Shown piece after piece: positions 9,780 to 19,918 of a DNA stretch of 64,000 nt. The notes beneath the pieces were generated by a model. It worked only from the letters and a program-made list of their open reading frames with translations, made no database searches and had not been told where the DNA came from. Made by a program: the position numbers and the translations under genes. Position 1 is the first letter of the stretch. Each line of letters starts with the position of its first letter. Origin of the DNA: Cladobotryum mycophilum (Eukaryota; Ascomycota; Sordariomycetes; Hypocreales; Hypocreaceae); assembly GCA_036429605.1 (NCBI GenBank), contig CM071589.1, positions 3,596,001 to 3,660,000 on the forward strand. Reading direction: 5' to 3'.

Positions 9780-11726
9780 TTAAATATGTTCATCGTCATC
9801 TCCTAGTCCGCTGTCCTCAGCTTCTGACTCCTGAACTGCCTCAAAGGTCCAGTACCCACGCTCATCCCTAGACAGTGCAATCTTGGACTTGCCAAGATCG
9901 TCAAGTCCATTGGGGACGTCCATCTTATTCGTGCCAAGAGCAAGAATTAGAGGATCGATTCGGCTGAATAGCATTGGCAGAGAGTCGCCTTTCCATACAG
10001 CAACGTCGTCTCGAGCCGCGGCGATGATGGTGCTGACAAGGTAGTATAAACTCACAAGAAGGAAGACGGGTGGGTATATCATCCATGGCCACTGGACGTG
10101 AACATAGTCGGCCATTTTGCTTGCGCTCCCTTCGTATTCCGTCCGAAGAGGATCTCGGATAGTGCCATGTTGCCGCATCTCGTTTGTCAAACTGAGGCTC
10201 AACCTAGCTATCCACGAATCCAGGTCCGTTGTTGCCTTCCACATTGCCTCAATCCAGTCTGAAGAAAAATTGGTAACATCGGAGACATATTCAAAAGTCC
10301 CGAATGTTAAGGAATCCATAAAGCTACGCAAGGCTTTGAGAGACCTTGCGGAGACGCTATATCTTGAACGGGAGCCGGTATTCATTTGTTTGGGAATATC
10401 GATAAACAAGTATTCGTCAGAATGCGAGCCTGTGGCTACTTCGAAGCGAGTGCGGTTCCAAGTATCCGCTGTGGATTGGTATACTCGACCATCGGCTACC
10501 GAGATGTTAAAGCTCTTCATACACACCCATAGTGAGCACTTGGATGCTGTGGTGCTCGTTCCAGATTTTCTTTTGGATATCGTCATGATTTCGAAGGAGG
10601 ATATGACGGCCTGAGTCTCGTTGCCAAATGGATTGTCTGCTGAAGGATTTACCTTGAACACGTCCGTTTCCCCAGCCTGGGGGAGAGTGACGTTGGTGTG
10701 GTGTGAAATACCATAAGTGCAGGATTCTGTCTGATCGGTACAGTTTATCTTGACTTCGGCCTGGGTGCATTTACCACACACTGCTAGAGTTGGGATTACT
10801 GGCCACGTACAGTTTGCAGTGTGGCATTGAGGCTCCAAATCATTGACTTGTGTTGCTAGTATTCCGCTATATATTGCGGCTTTGGTCGAAAGGGCGAGGG
10901 AGTAATCTGCAGATGATAGAATTTTGTCAGAAACAGAGGCGTATAACCAGGTGGTTTCTTTTTTCTTACCTTCCTTGTACCCCTTTTGGGCGATATTATC
11001 CTAATAATCGCTCCGAAACGGTGATGGGGCTGGTCTGGAGGTTGCATTGAAGTAGGCAGTAGGTCGCTGGTCATATACAAACAATTGCTGGGAAAAGGTC
11101 TCAAACCCATGGGTAACAACAACAATGAGGGCTCCAATGCAGGCAAGATGACTATGGTGGAATCAGAAAATGTGTTCAAGGCATAGCAAGTACAGGGGCG
11201 TTCCTTACCGTCCCTTGAGGCGCCACAGCAATGCCAAACTCCCCAGAATCCCACCAGAAGCTTCATCAAAAAGCTTGAAATCTTCCAGCTTAGCCTCAGT
11301 CCCGGCTCGAAGTTGATGCGTTTTTGATACCCAGATCCATGCACATTGGCATATACAGGTCTCGACGATACTTCCCATGGCAACTCGTATGGTGGTCATC
11401 AAGGCGACAACAATCATGTCGAGTTCTATGCCGGGGGAGAATTTGGGCGCAAGTTTGCCATCGTAGTGCCAGAGGAGGATGGCGAGAGTCATGATGCTGA
11501 GTGTGCAGACGGTCGCATAGCGGTATTCGTTCGACCACCACTTGAAGGATGAGAGGTAGGACCATCTCTTCCATCGTCTGGCTGCTCGTGCGGTGGGGTC
11601 GTCTTCAAGATCAATGGGACGCTCATCCGCTGCACCATCATGAGTCGAGGGGAAGTTGACTTTCTCATTGCTGGTAGATCGTCGTCGTCGTTGGCGAAGG
11701 GCTTGGGATTTATTTATCGTGACCAT
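9780..11726 (-). CDS. DUF3176-type fungal transmembrane protein, with in-frame TAG
   Basis: Three exons, 11726-11209, 11151-10970 and 10906-9780 (1827 nt, a multiple of three), with introns 11208-11152 (GTAAGG..ATAG) and 10969-10907 (GTAAGA..GCAG). The N-terminus is polar and Arg-rich, followed by transmembrane segments (around TVCTLSIMTLAILLWHY, then the Met/Ile-rich VVALMTTIRVAMGSIVETC) and the LEDFKLFDEASGG...LGSLALLWRLKG block. Exon 2 continues with GALIVVV. A long ectodomain with many Cys and sequons follows (CHTANCTWP, CGKCTQ), and a last membrane helix (YPPVFLLVSLYYLVSTII) precedes an acidic tail. This layout matches the fungal DUF3176 family, whose function is unknown. A TAG at 11003-11001 interrupts exon 2. 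An 81 nt GTATAT..TTAG intron ending there would remove it in frame, but it lacks a convincing branch site and deletes plausible ectodomain sequence. Confidence 0.75.
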
Positions 11727-12699
11727 GGCTGATGCTCCAAGACCGTTTGCTCTTTATTGTCTTGGCGACAGAGTATGTAATAGACACGCAGTAGACACCA
11801 TGAAAATGACACAGATGTATGGGGATTACGAGGAGGTGAGACTTCATAATAACAATGCGATTAAATCTACATCTATTCAACGTTCCTTCTACAAAATGTT
11901 ACTTTCCGTTTTTTTCGCTTGTTCGGTATTTCTTTCCTTCTTCTCCTCTTACCTTACTCTATGTCACCTTGATCGTTCAAACCTCACGTGAACACAAGAA
12001 GCAAGTTTGTCGCCCATCTTCCTTCTCTCCTCTCTTCCACCAAAAAAATCACCAGCAATTATTCACAAATGCTTCACTCGGTACATCCAAAGACCGAGCA
12101 CCCTCAAACTCAGACGCCCCAATGGCTGTCGAACTTTTAGGTCCCAAGCCAATCACTTGCGTGGCGTTGGTGGCAAGGTTCAGGGTAGGCAATCGCGTCC
12201 AATGAAGTCGATTCTCTTCTCCCAAGGGTGGTGCTTCGTATCTTGGCGAATCAACAGTAGGTTTTCATAGTGGAGGTAAAAATATGTGATTGAATGACCA
12301 TCTTGCAGATTCACAGACAGGGGAGACATTGTCTCATCACTTTCAGGCGTGTCACCTGTGATTGTGATTGTGATTGTGATACTGCAACCCACCACCCAAA
12401 TCTGTCTCCTCTCGCATCTTGGCGTGGGGGGTACCTATAACGCGAACATATACCCGGACCAACATGGCCGGCTGCATGGGGTTACGGCCGCTATTCATCA
12501 ATCAGGCTTATCTTGGCCGCCGTTCTTCGTATAGCCGCACCAATCGCTTCACAGCTGTGTCTGGGGCTTGGTGATAACAGGCTACTCGTATGTGATGTGA
12601 CTATAAGTCACGTCCACGGCTCCATCTGCGAGCATGAATGGTCGAGAGAAGAGAGAAGCATGTCTCAAACCCCACACGGCATGCATGAGAAGGACAAAC
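11727..12699. other. Divergent promoter region
   Basis: The spacer separates divergent starts of the DUF3176 gene and the agmatinase gene. It holds CT-rich patches around 11900-12030 and a GTGATT tandem (four copies, 12357-12380). An upstream frame at 12634 would add 22 residues before the signal-peptide-like start used for the agmatinase; it is probably leader sequence. Confidence 0.55.
12357..12380 (+). repeat. Short tandem repeat (GTGATT)4
   Basis: Four tandem copies of the hexamer GTGATT lie in the promoter region upstream of the agmatinase gene. It is a microsatellite-like element with no other evidence of function. Confidence 0.85.
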
Positions 12700-14301
12700 A
12701 TGAAAATCCTAGGCCTCAATGTGCTCTCCCTTGCATGCCTGCTTCGTGCAGGCCACTGCGTGACCACTCATCACTTCTTCGGATCTTCCGCTGGCCAGAC
12801 CCCTTCTGGACTCACCCCGATGGGGTCAATGATGAAGTTGACCTATCAAAGTTCAACTTTTACGGCCTCAACACTTTCGCCAAAGTTGCATACGAGAACT
12901 GCTTTGTCCATGATGATTCCCCAGCGAGGCAATACGATATTGCCATTCTGGGCGCCCCGCATGATACCGTTTGTCCCACTTCCAGCCGTTGGAATCTGAG
13001 ACATGTTAATCAGAGTCCGCCTCACTAACGCTGACTGACAATTTCTTTTCGTTTCCCAGACTGTTACATCCCGTCCCGGAGCTCGATTCGGTCCCTCCGG
13101 AATTCGTGCGGCCAGCCAACGCAAGGAGTACGGATACAGCATCTTCACCGGTGAGCAACCAACCTCCCGGAACAGCTGTGACTCTGCAAAATTACAGTTT
13201 CACGGAGCGTAGAATTTTCTGACACCTGTCTTACTTGCACCAGGGAGGGATCCGGTTCACGATTGGGCTAGAGTAGTTGACTGTGGAGATGCTCCCATGA
13301 CTTGGCTGGATAATAGAGCAGCCCTCAGGACTCTCGATGAAGCCCATAGGCTAGTTTCCGCGAGACCAGCTCTCCATGCTGAAAAGTCTACTGTTCCGAG
13401 GATTATAGCACTGGGTGGCGATCATACAACGACGCTCTCAGCCTTGCGCTCCACTTATAAACGATGGGGTGCCGTTTCCGTCGTTCATTTCGATAGTCAC
13501 ATTGGCAAGTATTGAGATACCAATGAGGAAACTGGATGTACTAACAAAGGGCGATAGATACGTGGGATCCAGCTGTATTAGGTACATCTTCAAACATAGC
13601 ATCATCTTTGTAGTTGTGCGTAGCTAACCATGTGGTGAACAAGGCGGTGGCATTTCTAGTTACGCGTAGGTCCAGCAGTATCATTGTCGCATGTTGAGTC
13701 CTGACGAGATGACAGGGGCTTAAATCATGGTACATTTTTACACATCGCTCATGAAGAGGTAACTTCTAGTATAACCATCCTATGAAGGGAGGCTCATTTA
13801 TTTCAGCATTTAATTCTCAACTCATCGATTCATGCTGGTATTCGTGGTTCACTCAATAGGGGTAAACCAGACATGAAGAATGACAGACGATGTGGGTTTC
13901 AGGCCATAACGGCCCGCGATCTCGATACCCACGGAACACAGGCCGTTGTAGACAGGATACGTAATCGTGTTGGCGATACCAAGGTATACATCAGCATCGA
14001 TATCGATGTGCTGGACCCAGCATTTGCCCCTGGTAAGTGTCCATGTTCAATACTTTCTGGCGTTGCTAAAAAGTTTATAGCAACTGGTACACCAGAACCT
14101 GGTGGATGGAGCACCCGCGAACTCTTGACGATTCTGACAGCTTTGGAAGGCCTTAATATCGTTGGCGGCGATGTCGTTGAAGTATCGCCAGTCTATGATA
14201 ACCCAGGAGAGACGACTGCTTTGGCTGCGGTCGAAGTTGTCACCACGCTTATTGAACTCATGCTCGCAACTCCTGTCGAGGCGCCTGATGAAAATAAGTA
14301 G
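12700..14301 (+). CDS. Agmatinase / ureohydrolase-family protein with signal peptide
   Basis: Nine exons sum to 1104 nt (367 residues), introns at 12746-12798, 12969-13059, 13151-13243, 13505-13557, 13582-13643, 13666-13715, 13759-13806 and 14033-14080. The family signatures are all present: YDIAILGAPHDT, SRPGARFGPSGIR, ALGGDHTTT, FDSHID, NHGTFLHIAHEE and SIDIDVLDPAFAP, then GTPEPGGWSTREL. These supply the binuclear manganese ligands (GGDH, D-x-H-x-D, S-x-D-x-D). The reaction expected is hydrolysis of agmatine (or a related guanidine) to putrescine and urea. The start MKILGLNVLSLACLL looks like a signal peptide, so a secreted or vacuolar form is likely. The first intron (GTGCAG donor) is the weakest part of the model, and a frameshift there is an alternative. 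The 13505 intron has a GC donor. Secreted paralogues are common in filamentous fungi, and the substrate is uncertain. Confidence 0.85.
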
Positions 14302-15102
14302 CAAGTGTAAAGGTATTGATGCTCCAAGTATGCTCTGTTCATATAGGAAAGTAGACTGAGTGACTGATAGTCTTGGAGCAATGCTGACCAGGACTTTCTA
14401 GTGTTGATCATCAGTCAACGCTCATGTGCTTTACCTGCATGTCTTGAAACAAATGGTCAAGACATGTAGTTGTGAATACGTGATAAGAATATCATCCTAT
14501 AGTTGCTGTCTCGGAATCATAACTTCACTTGAAAGCGTGGCGATGCAACTGGTCTATCCAGACTGCGCCACGCTGAAACATGACGATCATACTATAGTTG
14601 TATTGTAGATGTTTTGGGCTTACCGAAGGCCTCCACTGGCGTTTCCCCTCACCGATGACTCAACGCCGGAGAAGTTGATCATGGTTGCAATATGCTCAAG
14701 TATTGGACAACTTGGGCAGTGCATAGTGAATATGTATTTAGAATAAAAACCTAGAAAACGTGTCAATCGGAATTTATTCTCCTTCACTTTAATCCATACA
14801 GATTGCATGCTTCGAAACAATATTCTACTCTTATAAGGTGACGTTGGTATTATCATACAAGTTCACGACAATTGTTCAAGCGGAATAGTACGGAAATTGG
14901 GGTCATTATCGTATTCTATGAAGAATCATATCCTCGGTATATTACCCCTATCAATCTAGAGCACAAGCTTTGGATCTATCAGATCATTCTTGGCGCACTT
15001 AAATAATACCAGGCGCCACGCTTCCCATCAACTCGACTACTATTCCAACTACTGGATAATACTCCTCGATTCTGAAGACGCCCTGAATTCACATCTGCAG
15101 AT
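14302..15102. other. Intergenic; promoter of the PARP-like gene
   Basis: AT-rich spacer downstream of the agmatinase and upstream of the plus-strand PARP-like gene. A TTAAATAAT element at about 15000-15008, roughly 95 nt before the start codon, could serve as a TATA-like element. No gene is seen. Confidence 0.5.
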
Positions 15103-16734
15103 ATGGATACCCGGGGCGGCCTCATCGGCCGGCATCACCCCCTGAAAGTAACGAGCTGGTCCCAGGAGCCATTAGAAGATCAAGACGAGGACCACTTCAT
15201 ATTCCACTTCCCTAGATTAATACTCGAACTCACTCTTTCCCTCAATCACCAAGAGCTTCTCGTATGTCACGTCCGGGACACCAATGGCTCGATAAGACGA
15301 CGCATTCTCGACCCGATTCGTCAGGATATTCGTTCCATCTTTCATCATCTGTATGATAATGATGTTAACCTCGGAAGGCTGAAAGAGCTGGATGTGCAAA
15401 TCGCCATCCTACAAGCTCTGGAGCGGTTATGCGAATATGAAGACTCTCTGCCCAGTGAAGACCCGAAACATAAAACTAGGTATGCAAAGGGCTGGGCGGC
15501 GGACGAGATATCCGACTGGAACGACATTGTCAACAACCCCTTTGGCCTTGATGCCTCTACCGTTCGCGACACAGCGTCTGATCTCCTGGGCATGACGCCA
15601 GAGGAAATCATCAAGCAGATACCAGACTCATGGCGCGTCATTCACATGGAATCCGTCCTGAGAGAGGACCTCCTCAAGCGCTTCAAGCGCTACCAAGCTT
15701 CCCTCCGCACGACCTTCACCTCCAACCCATCCGGTCTAAGGAACAAACTCCCTCCTCACTCAACCACCCTCCAGGGAAGAGTCAAGAGCGTCCTCGCCAT
15801 AGACGACGTGATAGACGACATGGTCAAGCCAAGAATGACCTTTCACGGCACGCAGCTCAAGTCCGTCCGCTCCATCATCCGCCACGGCTTCCTCCTCCCG
15901 GGCAAGCTCCTCAACGGCCAGCGCATCGAATCCCCTCGCTCGGGCATCGCCTTTGACAGGGGGATCTACTCCTCCCAAGCCCCCTCCTACGCCATGTCCT
16001 TTGCCCGCGGGCAGCAGGAGCACACCCCACTGGGCATCCTGCCCTCCATGCGGCTGTTTGTCTGCGCGACCGTCATGGGGCGTACCTACACGTCCAAGCA
16101 CGGCTCTGCCTCTGTTCATGGTAGGCTTGTGGAAGGCTATGATTCGCATTTCGACGGGAGGTTCGAGTACATTGTTCACGAGGAGCGAGCCATGCTGCCC
16201 TGCTACGTCATCCACCTCGACCTCGGCTCCGCCGAAGCCCAACGCGCCATCCTCAGCGCACAATCCAACCCCCTCATCTTCCAGCAAGACTTGCTCCGAT
16301 CCCGCTCCTCCAAAGACAAATCCCACCCCAAACTCTCCTCTGCTGATCCCGCACCCTCACCGGGTGACCTGAAGCGCTCGCAAGAAGCCAGAAAAGCCGC
16401 CGCCATGAAGTGGTTCCCCTACGGCTTCGGCTCCGCCGCGGGGACGAGCTTCGTCATCGAGGAGATTGGCGAGGTATCGGACGACGAGGAGGAGTACGGT
16501 GCGTGGCAGGGGGATAGGCACGCGTACGTGCCGAGCGGTAACGACGCTCTCGACGAGGAGGCGGGTAGTATTAGTCACCTGGAAGCGTACGAGAGCTGGG
16601 ATGAGGATGAGGGGAGGATGGTGGTGAAGATGGGGAAACCGGGGTTGTTTATGGATCAGTACCAGGGTGCTCGGACGGTAGAGGAAAGACGTAAACTAAC
16701 AACCAAAAGGGTTTGTGATGATACATTAATCTAG
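15103..16734 (+). CDS. PARP-like ADP-ribosyltransferase domain protein
   Basis: A single uninterrupted frame of 543 residues. The C-terminal half shows a PARP-type ART fold in order: MTFHGTQLKSVRSIIRHGF (H248 in the F-H-G-T strand), DRGIYSSQAPSYAMSFARG (Y289 followed by the Ser/Tyr helix), MRLFVCATVMGRTY, a GRLVEGYDSHF loop, and FEYIVHEERAMLPCYVIHLD, where E355 sits as in the PARP N-E-Y-I-V-Y strand. An apparently complete H-Y-E triad suggests an active mono- or poly-ADP-ribosyltransferase using NAD+. The first 240 residues, including a helical stretch around 90-200, match nothing I recognise: no BRCT, WGR, zinc-finger or ubiquitin-conjugating (UBC) domain is evident. The tail (440-543) is acidic and disordered-looking. 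The domain call rests on motif order and spacing. Substrate and pathway are unknown. Confidence 0.75.
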   Translation: MDTRGGLIGRHHPLKVTSWSQEPLEDQDEDHFIFHFPRLILELTLSLNHQELLVCHVRDTNGSIRRRILDPIRQDIRSIFHHLYDNDVNLGRLKELDVQIAILQALERLCEYEDSLPSEDPKHKTRYAKGWAADEISDWNDIVNNPFGLDASTVRDTASDLLGMTPEEIIKQIPDSWRVIHMESVLREDLLKRFKRYQASLRTTFTSNPSGLRNKLPPHSTTLQGRVKSVLAIDDVIDDMVKPRMTFHGTQLKSVRSIIRHGFLLPGKLLNGQRIESPRSGIAFDRGIYSSQAPSYAMSFARGQQEHTPLGILPSMRLFVCATVMGRTYTSKHGSASVHGRLVEGYDSHFDGRFEYIVHEERAMLPCYVIHLDLGSAEAQRAILSAQSNPLIFQQDLLRSRSSKDKSHPKLSSADPAPSPGDLKRSQEARKAAAMKWFPYGFGSAAGTSFVIEEIGEVSDDEEEYGAWQGDRHAYVPSGNDALDEEAGSISHLEAYESWDEDEGRMVVKMGKPGLFMDQYQGARTVEERRKLTTKRVCDDTLI

Positions 16735-16945
16735 GTTTTTTTTTAAACAAAGGTTGGGGAAAGATCCCAGTCTCGTTGATCATTCCATGTCCCATTCATC
16801 TCATACACGAATTCCCTCTTCCTCCCTTTTAAAGAACGCCCAAAACACCATGCAAGCCAAAATGTTTCTCTTTCTCGCTCACAGTCCCAGTTATTCCAAG
16901 AGCCAAAAAAAAAAAATCAATTACATATACATCCATGCTTCCTCT

Positions 16946-18540
16946 CTAATCCCAAAATCTAATATCGCCGTCCAGGCCAGCAGTCACCACCTTGCTCGTC
17001 TCCTGGGGGTGCCACTGCACGCACGTAATCGCCTGGTTGCCCGCCTTCAGCTTGTGGTACATCTTGCACGACTTCCAGTCCCAGAAGCAGACGTATCCGG
17101 CCTGGTCGCCGGACGCGAGGAACTGGCCGTCGGGACTGCAGTCCAGATCGATGGCCAGGCCGGCGTTGTTGTGGCCGCGGTAGCTCTTCTTCCTGTTTTG
17201 CCTGAACTTGTCGTTCGCGCCGTAGACGAGAATCTGGTTGTCGGAGCTCTGGAAGGCGACGTATTTGCCAGAGGGATGCAAAGCGGCTCGGGTCATGGGA
17301 TACATGTCCGGCTCGGCGGTGTATTTGATCGGCACAGGGATATTGTAGTCCCATGCGCGGAGGGACTTGTCGTCGGATGTAGTCATGAAACGGCGATTCT
17401 GATCCACAAACGTAATGGTGTTAATGGCCGCCAAATGGTGATCGTATTCCTGCACGATTTCGCCCGGCGTGCGTATATCAAACTGAACAATCTTCTTGTC
17501 CGACATGCCCGCCAGAAACTCGTTTGAATGCTCAGGGTCGGGGTTGAACTTGATGACGTGGGGGTCTTGCCCGTCGTAAACTTGCTGATACAAGCACCCG
17601 TCTCGGTATCCCAAAGCTTCATCATGCGATCATAAGAGGCAGAGAGGAATTGTGTTCCATTGTAGTTGAAGCAGACATCTGACAGCGACTTGGAGTGGCC
17701 CGAGTACGTTCGCAAAAGCTCCCTGTCGTGGTAGACATCCCGAATCTTGATTGTTGTATCGGCGCTGGAAGACAGGAGCAGGTGTCCCGACCCGGGGAAG
17801 AACCGCAGGGCCGTAACGGCCATGGAATGGTCCCTCCATCCGTGAATCTGCTTCTTGGGGATGAAATTAGCGACGCTGCCAATCTCCTTGCGCAAATCGA
17901 CGTCCAGATCTTGAGGAACGTGCATGTACGTCCGGCCCTGGTAATCGTATTCCTGGGAGCCGTGGAATGTCGTCGTCTCTTCTCCCAGCTCTTCGACTTC
18001 TTTCCGCCGAGCGAGGGCACCGGCAGGCGCTTGTAGGACTGTGCCACTCTCGATAACATCGTCTTCCTCCACTTCCACGACTTCGTATTCTTCGTCGCTC
18101 GCCAACTCCTCGTCCTCTCCGACAACCTCATATTCGGCCGCCCTGTACTTGGCCCAGGGCCCAAGATAGGCGCCCGTACCCTCAGCAATGGTCGCATCTC
18201 CCTTCCCCTCTCTGCCAGCCCGTATCTTTGCCGCTTCAGCCTTGAGCTCAGCGCTGCTCTTTTGCTCTCGCTCCGGCCCGCCTCTCCTCTCAATCGCGCG
18301 ATGCTTGCTCCGGAACGTATGCTCGCTCACAAACGTCTCTTCCGCGTGACCGGTCAGGACGCTCTTCCGCTTCAGATTGGCGTTGGTCTCGTCCTTGAAA
18401 GGGTTCGCCGGACCGACTTTTGGTCGAGACAAGTCTTCGGCGGTATAAGGGACGACGGCATGGTCGGGTTCCTGTTGCGCCCGGACGACGAGGGCATCCT
18501 GGGGCGCCATATTTGGCGGGTATTCCGTAAAGTCTGCCAT
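16946..18540 (-). CDS. PRP17: Pre-mRNA splicing factor Prp17/Cdc40, WD40, one-base frameshift
   Basis: The start MADFTEYPPNMAPQD at 18540 follows the family N-terminus, with the conserved NPFK..NANLKRKSVLTGHAEE block and the YDYQGRTYMH-VPQDLDVDL segment before seven WD40 blades (HSMAVTALRFFPGSGHLLLS, IKIRDVYHDRELLRTYSGHS, then KSYRGHNNAGLAIDLDCSPD and a final GLDGDIRFWD). Prp17 acts in the spliceosome at the second catalytic step. The coding sequence changes frame inside ISKFTTGKTP/HVIKFNPDPEH at a run of five G on the plus strand (17560-17564). One extra base there gives a seamless 531-residue protein. No intron is needed, and the protein is otherwise highly conserved, so I read this as a homopolymer under-call, not as a pseudogene. 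It lies convergent with the PARP-like gene, only 211 bp away. Confidence 0.92.
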
Positions 18541-18999
18541 GGTGAGCGATTCGAGTGCCCTGAATGTTGCTGCAGGATGAAATCTTGAGGCCGTCGCGAG
18601 GTTTATATAGTAGGTCACGTGATCTATAACGCGACCGTGAATTCTAACTAGTCAAGAGAATTGGAAGCAGAAGCTCGACAAAACAGTCCAAAACATTCAT
18701 TTCTCACAGAAGATGAAATGAATTTATCGCTAGAAATAGGGATATCTATTTCAAGGTTCTGGAAACGCATTAATTGAAATTTTCTTTTTTGAAAATATTA
18801 TAAGTTCTGTAAGGGTCTGCCGCATCTTCCCATTATCAGTCCAACCGGAATATCCAGCAGCAATTAATTTTTACATATTACATTCGGCCTCATACAAAAG
18901 GCATTTCAGTAATAACAAAGGAAAATTTATCCCTCCACGGCTCGGGTGATCCTCAGGACACTAAAAACATGTTCCTCTCAACAAGCGTTCTAGGTTGTA
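18541..18999. other. Intergenic, AT-rich, nothing seen
   Basis: The spacer holds the PRP17 promoter on the minus strand and the terminator of the neighbouring reductase gene. It is AT-rich around 18720-18900, with no coding signal. Confidence 0.6.
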
Positions 19000-19918
19000 T
19001 CACGGCACTTTGACCTTGTTCAAGTCCGCCTGCTCTTGAGCCATTCTCTCCACCACATCCAATCCCACTTTGCTCCTAATAGGAATATCCAAGAACCCAA
19101 TCGGGAAAAAGGATCCTATCCTCGCTATCAGCGAATACTTGCCCCCCAGATCCAATGCGGCGGGCTGGATCTACCCAGGTCCCTGACCACCCCTTCCGCC
19201 CACTTGACGGGATCGCCCCCGTAGCGGTGGCTTCCTCGCCCGACATGGTCTTCTCAACCGTCTCCTTTGCAATGTTGTACAGAGAATCGGGCGGTAAAGT
19301 GGCGCGAGGTGCGTTGTCGTGGAAAGTCGACCGCAGGGAGCCCGTCATGAGGTTAATGACCTTGATGCCAAACGGCGCGAGCTCCAGTCGCAGCACCTCG
19401 GTGAGGTTCATCGCGGCGGCCTTGGAGGCATTATAGGCACCGGAAAATGGCAGGGCGCCGGCCGTCAGCGACGAGCACGAGGTGTTGTTGACCACCATGC
19501 CGCCGTGCGATGACTTGGCTAGAAGTGGGTAAAAGGCGCGCGTTACGCTGATTAGGGAGAAGACGTTTAGGTCAAACAGCTCCCGAGCTTTGGCTATATC
19601 GAGGTCCATCAGTGGCATCGAGTATCCGCCGCCAGCATTGTTCAAGAGCACATCAAGAGAGCCACCCGTAAGCTCCTGGACGCGAGAAACACTGCTTGCT
19701 ATGGAGGCATCCGAGAGGGTGTCTAGCTGTACAGTCTCGATGCCAGCGGCCTCGACCTGCTTCAACTTGGACAAGTTTCGAGCTGATGCAAAGACACGCC
19801 ATCCAGCCTTATGAAAGGCGAGGGCCAGAGCCGAGCCCAAGCTACCATCCGAACAACCGGTAATGAGAACAGTTCGTGCGGAGGCCATTATAAGTCGCTT
19901 GCTGATACCACTGCTCAA
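19000..19918 (-). CDS. Short-chain dehydrogenase, AYR1-like (1-acyl-DHAP reductase type), two one-base frameshifts
   Basis: A classical SDR: VLITGCSDGSLGSALALAF (nucleotide-binding glycines), VLLNNAGGGYSMPLMD (NNAG), NTSCSSLTAG and SGAYNASKAAAMNLTEVLR (catalytic Y-x-x-x-K), followed by LELAPFGIKVINLMTG. The order and the 280-300 residue length fit the fungal family annotated as NADPH-dependent 1-acyldihydroxyacetone phosphate reductase, though the real substrate of such paralogues is often unknown. The uncorrected frame ends at 19076. Reading one extra base at the C-run 19216-19220 and another at the C-run 19142-19147 restores a conserved C-terminus (DPVKWAEGVV, HWIWGGKYSLIARIGSFF, VGLDVVERMA) and a stop at 19002-19000. 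The start at 19888 (MASARTVLITG) is as likely as 19918. Read this way, the protein has 296 or 306 residues. Confidence 0.85.

Noticed and set aside
12700..16734. A functional agmatinase-ADP-ribosyltransferase cluster
   Set aside because: The two genes are adjacent and co-oriented, but nothing in sequence links their substrates, and each has its own spacer of more than 800 bp.
16754..17527. Plus-strand frame of 257 codons
   Set aside because: It is the antisense shadow of the PRP17 WD40 exon; its composition (Leu/Val/Arg/His-rich, no motif) and full overlap with a conserved gene argue against it.
19000..19220. Reading the AYR1-like SDR as a natural truncation with the C-terminus in the given frame
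   Set aside because: The alternative frame carries a coherent SDR C-terminus ending in a stop, reached by one base in each of two C runs, the same error type seen in other genes.
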